Source: DAINRZ01 sp964634885 (GTDB lineage Bacteria; Bacteroidota; Ignavibacteria; Kapaibacteriales; UBA2268). Taken from it: a DNA stretch of 64,000 bases. The position numbers were made by a program, and so were the translations under genes. The DNA lies in NCBI GenBank assembly GCA_964634885.1, contig CAZWLN010000001.1, forward strand, positions 197,140-261,139. The letters are read 5' to 3'. Positions 53,457 to 62,775 of the stretch are shown in pieces. The notes beneath the pieces are model-generated. The model ran no database searches. It saw only the letters and a program-made list of their open reading frames with translations, and was not told the origin of the DNA. The stretch's first letter is position 1. Every line of letters starts with the position of its first letter.

Positions 53457-54647
53457 CTAAAACCTGGCAAACTTAATGTAACTGTCCTTAACCTTTACAA
53501 AATAAACTCCCGGCGAAAGGCTGCCGACGTAAACGCCCTGTCCGATTGCTGCCCTTAACAATTCCGAACCGAGTGTGGAATAGACTGTTGCCTCACTGTT
53601 ACAGTCCCATTCATCGGGGAATATCAGGTAATCGCCGACAAGCCTGATTTCTTCCCGGGCAGGCTGCTCAACAGAGTTGATTATGTCGTCATCCTCGCTG
53701 AATGTACTTCTGTAGAATCCGGTAGAATCTGCACCTATGAGATAATGTTTGTCGTTTGTCAACAGTATTTCCCGGGAATAATTGGATCCTTCGCCGATGC
53801 CGGCAGTAATATCCATCCAATTGGCGTCGGGATTTTTCTTTAAATATACTTTAAATCTACCTTCGATATTTGTTGTTACAAACATTTTCTCCCTGTCGTC
53901 GATAAATACATTGGTAATTTTGCCGATCGAGTCAGGATAATCCACCTTATTCCACGTGGCGCCATCGTCAGTGCTCTTATAAATCTCATTATTAAAATAG
54001 TACAAATTGTCATTTTTATCAAGGTAAAATCGAAATATTGAACTGTCTGGGTTATTCAGTTGCTCCCAATCATAGCCGCCGTTTCTGCTGATGAAGTTAT
54101 ACTTGCCGAAATTGGCGAAGAAATATCCTTTATTATTGATATGAAAAGAATTATATCCCAGTGATTCCGAGTATAATCCGATTAGTTTTTCCCATGTTTC
54201 ACCGTTGTCGGGACTGTGCCATACATGGGTAAAACACTGTACTGCGTAAACATTGCCTTTATTGTCCGCCAGAACAGATGGGACACATCCTATGATTGAG
54301 TCTGTACAGATCCGGCTCCAACCGGCGCCATCGTCTGTACTTCTCAGTATTCCATCATCTTCGGTTCCGGCGAACAGGTAACCATTGTCCTTGTTTACTG
54401 ACAATGAAAGGATGTGATAGACAGCCGTGTCAAATTTCATCTCATTCCAGGTCAATCCATTATTTGTACTAAAAATGAAAAACTTTGTAGGGCCATCTAA
54501 ACCGGCAAAAACAGTTTCGCCTTTACCGCAAATTAGTGAACTCAGATAACCATGATTATATGGTATTTTTTCCCAGTAATCTTCTGAATAGCAGGTGTTA
54601 ATGACAGTAAACAATGTTAGGATCAGGGTAATGGTAAAAATTTTCAT
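53457..54647 (-). CDS. BNR-repeat secreted protein with T9SS-like C-terminus
   Basis: 396 aa. Signal peptide (ends CYSE). Six or so BNR/Asp-box-like repeats such as SPDNGETWEK, STDDGAGWSR and STDDGATWNK form a probable beta-propeller of the sortilin type. The C-terminal part (EATVYSTLGSELLRAAIGQGVYVGSLSPGVYFVKVKDSYIKFARF) is short but in the position and pattern of a T9SS type A sorting domain. It probably binds carbohydrate or protein at the cell surface. It is alone on its strand, next to a 317-bp gap. Confidence 0.75.
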   Translation of the reverse strand: MKIFTITLILTLFTVINTCYSEDYWEKIPYNHGYLSSLICGKGETVFAGLDGPTKFFIFSTNNGLTWNEMKFDTAVYHILSLSVNKDNGYLFAGTEDDGILRSTDDGAGWSRICTDSIIGCVPSVLADNKGNVYAVQCFTHVWHSPDNGETWEKLIGLYSESLGYNSFHINNKGYFFANFGKYNFISRNGGYDWEQLNNPDSSIFRFYLDKNDNLYYFNNEIYKSTDDGATWNKVDYPDSIGKITNVFIDDREKMFVTTNIEGRFKVYLKKNPDANWMDITAGIGEGSNYSREILLTNDKHYLIGADSTGFYRSTFSEDDDIINSVEQPAREEIRLVGDYLIFPDEWDCNSEATVYSTLGSELLRAAIGQGVYVGSLSPGVYFVKVKDSYIKFARF

Positions 54648-54964
54648 TTTGATCTCCTTTCAGTTTTTTTGTTGCCTAATCTATAGCAATAACAATTAAA
54701 ACCAGAAAAAGTTTCACAGTTAATAATAATTTATCGATAGATCATGCCGTTGTGTATTGGACACAGAAGCCGGCCATCAAAATATTTCATTTATTTTAAG
54801 GCATTTATCCTTTTGGAAATTAATGCCCTTACTACAATCGCCAAAGTAAACCGATTATAAAAAGTATATTATTAATCATTAATAAATTATTAATTCTTGT
54901 AATAATATCATAATTTTGCCAACTGGTAAGTTAACTATTTATGAACAGTTTGGCTAAATGAATT
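54648..54964. other. AT-rich gene-less stretch, promoter region of proline dehydrogenase
   Basis: No ORF or structured RNA was recognised. The only signal is TAATTTTG at 54911-54918, a -7-type box for the plus-strand proline dehydrogenase gene, 46 nt before its ATG. A -33 TTTG at the usual distance is missing. Confidence 0.5.
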
Positions 54965-55861
54965 ATGCTTAACGCGTTGGTTTTAAAAACTATGCCTCTG
55001 ATACCTAAGTCTATCATCAAGAGAATAGCATCAAAGTATATCGCAGGCCCGACATTGGAAGATGCAGTAACAGTTACTTTCGAACTGATGAAGAGCCGCG
55101 GCTCCTCCACTGTCGATGTCCTCGGCGAGTTTGTAACTTCTAAGGAGATGGCTCTCCATGAAAAAGAAATATGCGGGACCGTCATCGACGCCATCGCCGA
55201 CAACAACCTCGATTCCTATCCCTCCCTCAAGCCTACTTCCTTAGGCATGGGAATTGACTTCGACTACGGCTATGAAAACATCAAAGATCTTGCAGCAAAA
55301 GCAAAAAGCAAAAACCTGCAGGTTTGCATCGACATGGAAAATTCTCCCTATACAACACAGACTCTCGACCTGTTCAGGAAGATGAAATCCGAAGGGCTCG
55401 ACAACATCGGCATCGTCATCCAGGCATACATGAGAAGAAGTTTCGACGACATTAACAGTGTCGCCGACCTGAAACCTTTCGTCCGCCTCTGCAAGGGCAT
55501 ATACCGCGAACCGGAAGACATCGCCTTCCAGGGCAAAGACGAAGTAAGGAACAATTACAAGAAACTCCTCAGGCTGTTGTTCGACAAAGGCCTGTTCGTA
55601 GGCATCGCTACCCACGACGAGCCTCTCATCAACTTTGCCGAAGAGTACATCAGTAAGAATGGCCTTACAAACAAAAACTATGAATTCCAGATGCTTCTCG
55701 GCGTCAGGGAACACAAGAGACAGGAACTGCTGAAAGCCGGCCACCGCCTCCGTGTCTATGTCCCCTTCGGCGAAGACTGGTACGGATACGGAACACGCAG
55801 GCTGAAAGAAAGCCCCAACTTCGCAAGCAATGTCGTTAAAGCATTCTTCAGCCGTAGCTGA
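54965..55861 (+). CDS. Proline dehydrogenase
   Basis: 298 aa, a monofunctional PRODH TIM barrel. Motifs: SSTVDVLGEF, SLGMGIDFDYGYENI, CIDMENSPYTTQTLDLFRKM, IGIVIQAYMRRS, RLCKGIYREPEDIAFQGKDEVRNNY, THDEPLINFAEEYI, EFQMLLGVREHKRQELL, and the terminal RVYVPFGEDWYGYGTRRLKESP with the substrate-binding R-R. Oxidises proline to pyrroline-5-carboxylate, passing electrons to FAD and the quinone pool. No P5C dehydrogenase is present next to it. Confidence 0.93.
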   Translation: MLNALVLKTMPLIPKSIIKRIASKYIAGPTLEDAVTVTFELMKSRGSSTVDVLGEFVTSKEMALHEKEICGTVIDAIADNNLDSYPSLKPTSLGMGIDFDYGYENIKDLAAKAKSKNLQVCIDMENSPYTTQTLDLFRKMKSEGLDNIGIVIQAYMRRSFDDINSVADLKPFVRLCKGIYREPEDIAFQGKDEVRNNYKKLLRLLFDKGLFVGIATHDEPLINFAEEYISKNGLTNKNYEFQMLLGVREHKRQELLKAGHRLRVYVPFGEDWYGYGTRRLKESPNFASNVVKAFFSRS

Positions 55862-55872
55862 CAGGCTACCCA

Positions 55873-56733
55873 ATGAAGAGAGCTGCGCTTGTAATAATCG
55901 CCCTGTTGTTTTGTTACTCCTGCTCCGGCTCGGACGGGAAGACGATTACTGTCGGCACTTTCAATGTCGAATGGCTGGGCGACGGTAACGACGACAAATT
56001 CATACGCAGCGAAGACGACTACCGCAACATTGCAGAACTCATCGACAAGCTTGGTGTCGATGTCCTCGCGCTTCAGGAAATTGAGAACCGGCAGGCATTA
56101 GACAGAATTATGAAATACCTGCCGGATTTTTCTTCTGCCGTCTCCGAACCCTACGGCGACCAGAGCCTGGCCTGCATATACAAAAAAGGCATGGGCCTTA
56201 GTGTCGAATATGTCGGCGATTACGCCCCGCTGTCCGTCAGCGGTAAGATGCGGGGTGGAATGGTGATGAAGGTTACAAAAGGCAAAACCTCTTTCCTGAT
56301 GATGATTGTCCACTTCAAAGCCACATCATCCAAAATATACACTGCCGAAGAAAACCGAGAAGCCCTGGCAATCAGGTACCGCCAGGCAATGCTCGCTTCC
56401 CTGTGGGCCGACTCCGTGATGAAAAACGGCCGGGAAAAGGAATTGATGATTGCAGGGGACTTCAACGACTACAAAAAGCCGGTTACCGACTCGTCAAACA
56501 CCCTCCTCCCGCTGTGTGTCAATAAGAAACTCGTGATGTTGACACAGGGCTTACAGAGCTGCCGGTACAAGAATCGGAAAACAATCGACCACATCTTTGT
56601 CTCGAAAAAACTTAAAGAGAGAGTACTGCCTCACAGTCTCAGAACCTATGATTTCAACCTTACCATAGGTGAAAACGAAGCACGGAAGATCTCCGATCAT
56701 TGTCCCGTCCTTGTGGAACTGAAAACGGACTGA
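55873..56733 (+). CDS. Exported endonuclease/exonuclease/phosphatase family lipoprotein
   Basis: 286 aa. Lipoprotein signal MKRAALVIIALLFCYSC. The EEP fold has the active-site motifs TFNVEWLGD, LALQEIEN, IAGDFND, IDHIFVS and SDHCPVLV, covering metal-binding Glu, Asp, Asn and catalytic His. Substrate could be nucleic acid, a phosphoinositide-like ester or a nucleotide; the family does not predict which. It follows proline dehydrogenase by 11 nt. Confidence 0.87.
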   Translation: MKRAALVIIALLFCYSCSGSDGKTITVGTFNVEWLGDGNDDKFIRSEDDYRNIAELIDKLGVDVLALQEIENRQALDRIMKYLPDFSSAVSEPYGDQSLACIYKKGMGLSVEYVGDYAPLSVSGKMRGGMVMKVTKGKTSFLMMIVHFKATSSKIYTAEENREALAIRYRQAMLASLWADSVMKNGREKELMIAGDFNDYKKPVTDSSNTLLPLCVNKKLVMLTQGLQSCRYKNRKTIDHIFVSKKLKERVLPHSLRTYDFNLTIGENEARKISDHCPVLVELKTD

Positions 56734-56847
56734 ACAGAGTTCCGGTTACAATATTTTTAACAATTTTTCTTCTATGATTCCTTATATAATTGTATTTTTG
56801 AAAATTGGAATGAAATCAAATTGTAAAAGAATATTGAAGAAGTAAAA

Positions 56848-57186
56848 ATGGCATCAATGAAAATCGAAGAAAAAGGCGCTTACAACATTCTTCACCTCGA
56901 AGGCGACTTCGTCGGAGGTGAAGAAACCGACAAACTGCGGGAGAAACTGAAGGAACTGTCAACCCACAACACCAAGGTACTCATCGTTGACCTTAAAGAC
57001 GTGGTTTACCTTGCCTCACCCACTTTGGGCGTGTTCCTTTCGGCCAATGCACAGTTTGCCAAAGGTAAGGGCAAGATAATACTCTGCAACGCAAGCGAGT
57101 ACATCGAGAACATCTTCTCGATTACGAAACTGACAATCATTTTCCCGATCTATGCTACGTTAGAAGAAGCAATCAATAAAGTATAA
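56848..57186 (+). CDS. STAS-domain protein (anti-sigma factor antagonist-like) 1
   Basis: 112 aa single STAS domain: INILHLEGDFVGGEET-like start, KVLIVDLKDVVYLASPTLGVFLSANAQFAKGKGKIILC. In phosphorylatable antagonists the core is DSxGLG; here it is ASPTLG, keeping one Ser but replacing the acidic and second residues. Thus regulation by phosphorylation is uncertain. A TATTTTTG box lies at 56793-56800. It forms a pair with the next gene. Confidence 0.85.
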   Translation: MASMKIEEKGAYNILHLEGDFVGGEETDKLREKLKELSTHNTKVLIVDLKDVVYLASPTLGVFLSANAQFAKGKGKIILCNASEYIENIFSITKLTIIFPIYATLEEAINKV

Positions 57187-57214
57187 GAATTATCCATATT
57201 AATAATCAAAGAAC

Positions 57215-57562
57215 ATGGCTCAAACAATAATCAAAGAGAAAGAAAGCTATTACGAGATCATCCTTACCGGCAGCTACACCGGCGGCCCGGAGACGGAGGA
57301 ACTGCGTGACCAGCTTAAGAGGATTGCCGCCAGCGAGAAGAACAAGATAGTCATCGACCTACTCGAAGTAGAATTCCTTGCCTCGCCGGCGCTTGGCGTA
57401 TTCCTTTCGGCAAACGCCAATTTCAGGAAGTATGACGGCAAGATGGCGCTGCTCAATCCGAACACCTATCTTGCAGATATGTTCAAGTTTACACGGCTCT
57501 CGGACGTAGTAAGCGTCTGCTTCAGCATCAAGGATGCCAAAGCCGAACTCGGCGTCGAATAG
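57215..57562 (+). CDS. STAS-domain protein (anti-sigma factor antagonist-like) 2
   Basis: 115 aa STAS domain with KIVIDLLEVEFLASPALGVFLSANANFRKYDGKMALLN. It is a close paralogue of the preceding gene, and shares the ASPxLGV core. The gap is 28 bp and a terminator follows, so the two form a small operon. No anti-sigma kinase or PP2C phosphatase is adjacent, unlike typical partner-switch operons. Confidence 0.85.
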   Translation: MAQTIIKEKESYYEIILTGSYTGGPETEELRDQLKRIAASEKNKIVIDLLEVEFLASPALGVFLSANANFRKYDGKMALLNPNTYLADMFKFTRLSDVVSVCFSIKDAKAELGVE

Positions 57563-57590
57563 GGCCTGGACAGTAACACCAAAAGCTTTT

Positions 57591-57637
57591 AATGCCTGTA
57601 ACAGCCGGGCCATTGTCCGGAAGTACAGGCATTTTCC
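57591..57637 (+). terminator. Terminator of the STAS operon
   Basis: AATGCCTGTA (57591-57600) pairs perfectly with TACAGGCATT (57624-57633), with an inner CCGG/CCGG hairpin, then TTCC. The T-run is short, but the 10-bp stem and position are convincing. Confidence 0.65.
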
Positions 57638-57767
57638 GTTCAGAAAAGACTAAACCTCCCGGAGACAAGAGTCAAAGGAAGGTTTAGAAGAAGAGATTTC
57701 ACTATTTCGTCAGACAACAGATTCTGAATCTGTCACCCCTGCTCTACGAGCCACCTCCCGGCGTCGG

Positions 57768-60074
57768 TTACCGAAAAACCATTACCTTCAAAAAATGTGA
57801 ACTGTTGCCGTGGCGTATATGTATGAAGTACACGCCGTTACTTACCTGGGAACAGTTCCAGATGATGGCGCCGCTGTAAGGCGATAACTTATCGAATATT
57901 ATATTTTGATTGCCTTCTACTTTAACACCTTCTGCATCATAAATGCAAAAGCCGGTTTCTTCAAGTTTGTACTTTGACTCCCAGTATATGAGTGTACGCA
58001 CTGAATTGCCCGATGGTATGGGATAAGGAGGATAGGCATAGAAATATGGCTCCAGTTCGACAATACAATCTTCGACAGAGGTTAATTCTCCGGATGGTAC
58101 GAGCCAGTAGAGATTTTTCTGATGAACATCATCAGAATAGTACCCAAAGTATCTCTTGTTGTACTTCTTTAATTTATAATTATTGATTTTCCCATTATAG
58201 GGTAACAAATAATAATACCATTTTGCCCTTTCAAATATATTATCAATAACATACAGAGTATCGTTCAGTGATAAATAAACGTTGTCATTGTCGTAATCAA
58301 TTGCAGCAGAAATGGCTTCCTTCGTTTTAGCATTGTATATTTGTTTCATTTCCCTGTTGTCAATATCAAGGGCTTCAATAGTATAAATTGAATCAGTTTT
58401 GTTGTAACTGAATATTACCAGATAAGTTTTATTATCATAAATTACTTCTTTATAGTTTAATAAATGGCTTTTATGTATGAGGGTGTAATGTACAGAGTCG
58501 GTCCAAAGGGTGTCAACTGAATTGGGATATTCTTTCACTACATTCCAATCAATACCACTATTTGTTGTATATTCAATTTTCCATATAGAATCCAGAACCA
58601 ATAAAGTATAATTGTTTGTATCCTTCAAATTAATATAGTTAATAATATAATTTGAATCTCTGTGTTTATTAATATAATGAAAGTCTTTGTCGTAAGTATA
58701 AATCCAATTATATTTCTTATTACCATAGGCATTAAGGGCAATATGAAAATAATCTCCGCATTTTTGAATGTTTGATATTTGAATACCGCTTCCGTTATAA
58801 GTAAAATCCTCCATTTTCAAGGTGTCAAAAGAATTTCCGAAATCATCAGTTACTAAGACCAATGCATTTGATTTATAATTCAAGTAATATCCGCCATAAT
58901 ACAGCTTATTATCATTATTGCTTTTGTACACGAAAGTTGTAATGAAATTCTTTTTCGATAAAATACTGTCTCCTACGGTGCGGGCAAAAGTTACGCCGCT
59001 ATCATCTGTCCTGTAAAAAGGCGAACCCATATAGAACAGGTATGATGAATCATTAATTTGCTCGGGTAATATTTTTGATGTAGCGCTGATACCACTCAGG
59101 TCTGATATACGGTTGACTACTTTATCTGTTAATCTATTCTGAATTATCAATTTACTTTTTGAAACAATTGTAATCATATCGCCTGAAACTGTGAAATCAC
59201 TGATATCAAAATCTGAAATCGCACAGTCTAATGAACCTAAAGCAATTACGGAATCAGGCTCAATATACCTGTAAATATTCAAAAACGGAGCATGATTTAT
59301 TATTTCCTCTTTCTCAATTGCATAAAGTACATTGTCTATTGTTTTATAATAATAATGATCGCCTCTTGAAAACGTATATACTGTGTCAATTGTTTCGAAA
59401 TTTCTTATTCTGAATAGATAACTTGAAACAAAGAAGTATATTGAATTATTGTCAGAGCAAATATGGAATTTGCCATCATCGTTTTGTGAAGGGCAATACT
59501 TATTTATAGATATTGTATCAATTATTTTAAGACTTTCATCAAACCTTACCAATGATGTGGAGTCAACGACGACAACTAAATATCCATTCATATATACCAT
59601 TGATTGGGACAGATTGAGTGTTGATGATGGTATATTAGTATAATAACTGCATTCTTTCTCAACTTCAAATGAATCATTTAATTCGAATATTTTGTTTTTT
59701 GTCCTGACGAAATATCTATCTGATGCATCAATAACAGCAATTACCGAATCATTCAAATCATTAATCTTTGTCCAGGAAATGGCATTGTTGTCCGATACTG
59801 ACATTTCGCCATAATTGCTGAATGAAACCATTCTTCCATTTTTATTAATGAATCCGGATATATTGCCTTTTTCAAATACTCTGAGTTGTTTCCAGGATTT
59901 TTGGCCGTCGCAGTTTTGGAGCAATGAACCATAATTGCCATAAGCATAAGTTGTGTCGCCTTTGACTTCTACTCCTTTGAAGTCAACTATTATCGGTATC
60001 AGTTTTAATTCACCGGCAATAGTTGCCACAGCCAACGACATCAAAAGCAGGAATGGAATGAATATGGTCCTCAT
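57768..60074 (-). CDS. Large secreted protein with T9SS-like C-terminus (paralogue A)
   Basis: 768 aa. Signal peptide (ends TIAG). Many short repeats of the form YGNYGSLLQ, GSFISNYG, DDSGVTFARTVGDS suggest a beta-propeller with degenerate Asp-boxes. The C-terminal 75 residues resemble a T9SS type A domain: YPPYPIPSGNSVRTLIYW, LEETGFCIYDAEGVKVEG, DKLSPYSGAIIWNCSQVSNGVYFIHIRHGN, VMVFR. Paralogous to the next gene. The coding sequence is much more AT-rich than the rest of the window. Function unknown. Confidence 0.75.
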   Translation of the reverse strand: MRTIFIPFLLLMSLAVATIAGELKLIPIIVDFKGVEVKGDTTYAYGNYGSLLQNCDGQKSWKQLRVFEKGNISGFINKNGRMVSFSNYGEMSVSDNNAISWTKINDLNDSVIAVIDASDRYFVRTKNKIFELNDSFEVEKECSYYTNIPSSTLNLSQSMVYMNGYLVVVVDSTSLVRFDESLKIIDTISINKYCPSQNDDGKFHICSDNNSIYFFVSSYLFRIRNFETIDTVYTFSRGDHYYYKTIDNVLYAIEKEEIINHAPFLNIYRYIEPDSVIALGSLDCAISDFDISDFTVSGDMITIVSKSKLIIQNRLTDKVVNRISDLSGISATSKILPEQINDSSYLFYMGSPFYRTDDSGVTFARTVGDSILSKKNFITTFVYKSNNDNKLYYGGYYLNYKSNALVLVTDDFGNSFDTLKMEDFTYNGSGIQISNIQKCGDYFHIALNAYGNKKYNWIYTYDKDFHYINKHRDSNYIINYINLKDTNNYTLLVLDSIWKIEYTTNSGIDWNVVKEYPNSVDTLWTDSVHYTLIHKSHLLNYKEVIYDNKTYLVIFSYNKTDSIYTIEALDIDNREMKQIYNAKTKEAISAAIDYDNDNVYLSLNDTLYVIDNIFERAKWYYYLLPYNGKINNYKLKKYNKRYFGYYSDDVHQKNLYWLVPSGELTSVEDCIVELEPYFYAYPPYPIPSGNSVRTLIYWESKYKLEETGFCIYDAEGVKVEGNQNIIFDKLSPYSGAIIWNCSQVSNGVYFIHIRHGNSSHFLKVMVFR

Positions 60075-60191
60075 TATTATGCTCCTATAAATGCTAAGTA
60101 TTTTTCCTGAAAAATATAAAATTAAAAAATAATAGCAAAATCTCTTTTTTCCAATTATTAATTGCCTCCGCCGGTCTCGCTCCGCTCGGCT

Positions 60192-60247
60192 CAGAATTCA
60201 TAATTCAGCATTCATAATTCTTAACTCGTCATTCGTAATTCGTAATT
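60192..60247. repeat. Heptanucleotide repeat tract, 8 units (consensus on minus AATTAYG)
   Basis: Eight strictly phased 7-bp units lie between the two large secreted-protein genes. On the minus strand they read AATTACG, AATTACG, AATGACG, AGTTAAG, AATTATG, AATGCTG, AATTATG, AATTCTG. They continue leftward into GC-rich 7-mers (AGCCGAG, CGGAGCG, AGACCGG), also in phase. Not coding. Confidence 0.75.
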
Positions 60248-60257
60248 AAAAAACTCC

Positions 60258-62600
60258 TCACCGGCTCACAATCACCTTCACCACCCGTGCGTTGTTGCCG
60301 TGGCGTATGTGGATAAAGTACACACCGTTGCCTACTCGTGAGCAGTTCCAGTTCAGGTAGCCGCTATACGGCGACAGCCTATCGAGGCTGATGTTTTCAC
60401 TGCCTTCGATTTTCGCACCTGTAACATCTGTTATACCAACTTTGTTCAAGTCAAACTCAATCTTCGGATCAAAATAGATCAGAGTACGGACATGGTTTGT
60501 TGAAGGTGTAGGTTTGGGCGGATATATGTAAAGATAGGTTTCGTCGCTTTTCGTTTCAGAGTCAACCACATTAACAGTACTGTCATTCACTATCTTTAAC
60601 CAAAATAAATTGTTCTCTGCAAATGTTCTGCGAGTAAAATTCTTATCCATGTATGAAGTCCAGAAACGATTGCCGAATTTTTGAAACGTACGCATTATTC
60701 TTCCGTTATTCGGTAATAGATAATATTGCCATTTACTGCGATTGTAAATATCTGAGGTATAGAAAATTGTATCATCGATTGCAAGATAAACCGTATCATT
60801 CTCGACACAAATACCGTTTATTCTGCTTGTAAATTTATCCGGACTTAAAATTTTATATTTATAAATTTCATTGACAGCTCTTTTTTCTACGTCTAAGGCT
60901 TCAACTGTGTACATAGAGTCAGTTGGATTGTATATAAACATGGCTAAAACACGTTTCCCCTTTATTTGTAGGTCATTAAAGAAGAACATGCTGTCGGGTT
61001 CGCTGTACTTTTTTATCATTTCCCAGTTTTGGCCTTTGTTTGTCGTATATTTTATCTCATAGGTATTGTCCTTGACATTAAGGCAGTGCACAAGAAATGA
61101 ATTGGTATCTTTGGAATCGACGAAATCTATAGCGTATGTTGTATCAATAAAGTATGAAATTAAGTTAAAATAATTATCAAAAGTTAATATCTTAGTGAAA
61201 ACAGTTTTACTATATATTGTATAACAGCTAGTAATAAAACAATTTTCTCTTTTTTGGACTGGTAATGGATATACTGCTAATTTATAGAATGGATACAATG
61301 GATCAGTTAAACTAAAATAGTAACTTGGAGTAGGATTGAATTTAAATGATTCTCCGTAATTATCTGAAATATAAACTCCTTCTGTAGCATTTTCGCCTTT
61401 TGTCCCTCCAAGATATATTGTTTTTTCCACATCGTCAAAGTAATAGAAATTAATTTTGTTTAATTTAATATAATCAGTATTATTAGAATAATTAATTAAC
61501 GGCGTAAAAATTATGTTATCATTATTATAAAGAAGATTATTACACATCAAGAAATTTGTAGAATTATTAAATTGTTTCAAATTTTGAGTTGTATAGTACT
61601 TTGAAAATGAAGTCAATTCAGAAATCACTTTCATACTACTATCATTTTTATTTATTAATATTATATTATTATTTATACCAAAAACATATACATTTTGACC
61701 CTGCATTACCATATCTGTAATTTCCGGGTAAGCAGCATATTCGGACTCAAAATCGCCCAATTTTAATATTGAGTCCATATCATTATCATTAATTCTATAT
61801 GCTGATAAATTAAATGGCTGGTTTTTGTAATTAATTTCTACTGCTAATAATTGCCCATCAATGGATTTGTAAAGGTTTGAATTTCCTTTGCAGGTAAAGA
61901 TTGTGTCCCAGTGTATAAGATCGTTGCTCCTGAAAATCTTACTGTTAATTAGTGTATAAATATAATCGGAATCGGTTCTGAGTTGATGGCCTGAACCAAA
62001 TGAAGTGCACAAACCGAGTTTTGAGAATGAAATGGTATCGATAAACTCCAGATTTTTATTATAGCGTAAGAAGTTGGCGCCATCCGCTTCGACAATAAAA
62101 TTATCTTTAAAGAATACTGTCGAATGCCTGTAATACAGTGGTGCAGACTTATAGGTCCCGGACTTAGTATAGAGCTGTGTTTCCTTAATAACTTCAAAAC
62201 TGTTATTTATAGTGAAAATCCTGTTGATGGACCTGATCAGATAACCTCCGGAATAAGCAAGTACTGAAAGGACCGAATCGTCAAACCTATGCTTGACATC
62301 CCAAGTCCTGCCGTTATCACCGGAAACGGCTACGTCTCCGAAATCATTGAAAGCTGCCATCCTGTTGTCCTCCCAAAACAGAGCCTCAATGTTGCCTTTT
62401 AGAAATACGCTTCTTTGTTCCCATTTCTCACCAATGCCGATATGCATCGATCCCAGAGTGCCGTATGCAATGATGGTGTCATTGCGTGTTACTGCGCCTT
62501 TGTAATCGATGGTTACCGGTACGGGTTCCAGTTTGACTTTTGCTGAAACTGTTACTGTCAGTGCGATGGAAACAAGGAAGCATAAATACATTCTTTTCAT
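60258..62600 (-). CDS. Large secreted protein with T9SS-like C-terminus (paralogue B)
   Basis: 780 aa from ATG 62600, preceded by AAAGGA. Signal peptide MKRMYLCFLVSIALTVTVSA. The N-terminal part aligns with paralogue A (KLEPVPVTIDYKGAV against KLIPIIVDFKGVE). The C-terminal sorting-like domain is also shared (HVRTLIYFDPKIEF, DRLSPYSGYLNWNCSRVGNGVYFIHIRHGNNARVVKVIV). AT-rich codon usage. Predicted beta-propeller exported through the T9SS. No function is assigned. Confidence 0.75.
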   Translation of the reverse strand: MKRMYLCFLVSIALTVTVSAKVKLEPVPVTIDYKGAVTRNDTIIAYGTLGSMHIGIGEKWEQRSVFLKGNIEALFWEDNRMAAFNDFGDVAVSGDNGRTWDVKHRFDDSVLSVLAYSGGYLIRSINRIFTINNSFEVIKETQLYTKSGTYKSAPLYYRHSTVFFKDNFIVEADGANFLRYNKNLEFIDTISFSKLGLCTSFGSGHQLRTDSDYIYTLINSKIFRSNDLIHWDTIFTCKGNSNLYKSIDGQLLAVEINYKNQPFNLSAYRINDNDMDSILKLGDFESEYAAYPEITDMVMQGQNVYVFGINNNIILINKNDSSMKVISELTSFSKYYTTQNLKQFNNSTNFLMCNNLLYNNDNIIFTPLINYSNNTDYIKLNKINFYYFDDVEKTIYLGGTKGENATEGVYISDNYGESFKFNPTPSYYFSLTDPLYPFYKLAVYPLPVQKRENCFITSCYTIYSKTVFTKILTFDNYFNLISYFIDTTYAIDFVDSKDTNSFLVHCLNVKDNTYEIKYTTNKGQNWEMIKKYSEPDSMFFFNDLQIKGKRVLAMFIYNPTDSMYTVEALDVEKRAVNEIYKYKILSPDKFTSRINGICVENDTVYLAIDDTIFYTSDIYNRSKWQYYLLPNNGRIMRTFQKFGNRFWTSYMDKNFTRRTFAENNLFWLKIVNDSTVNVVDSETKSDETYLYIYPPKPTPSTNHVRTLIYFDPKIEFDLNKVGITDVTGAKIEGSENISLDRLSPYSGYLNWNCSRVGNGVYFIHIRHGNNARVVKVIVSR

Positions 62601-62735
62601 TATCATTCCTTTCATAATACTAACATCCTGGAAGGCGGAACTTCCACTGTTTTCAAAAATAATTTTTTTCAGAATGTTCAATCATCTTTTGTATAAACAA
62701 TCATGAACAGAAAAAGTTACATATTTATTAAAATA

Positions 62736-62758
62736 AGAGGGTGGTTTTCCCACCCCCT
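62736..62758 (-). terminator. Terminator of the Cys-rich protein gene
   Basis: GGGTGG (62739-62744) and CCACCC (62750-62755) form a GC-rich stem with a 5-nt loop and flanking A/T pairs. On the minus strand it is followed by CTTATTTTAATAA. It lies 20 nt after the stop of the Cys-rich gene. Confidence 0.65.
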
Positions 62759-62775
62759 TAATATTTCATAATTTT

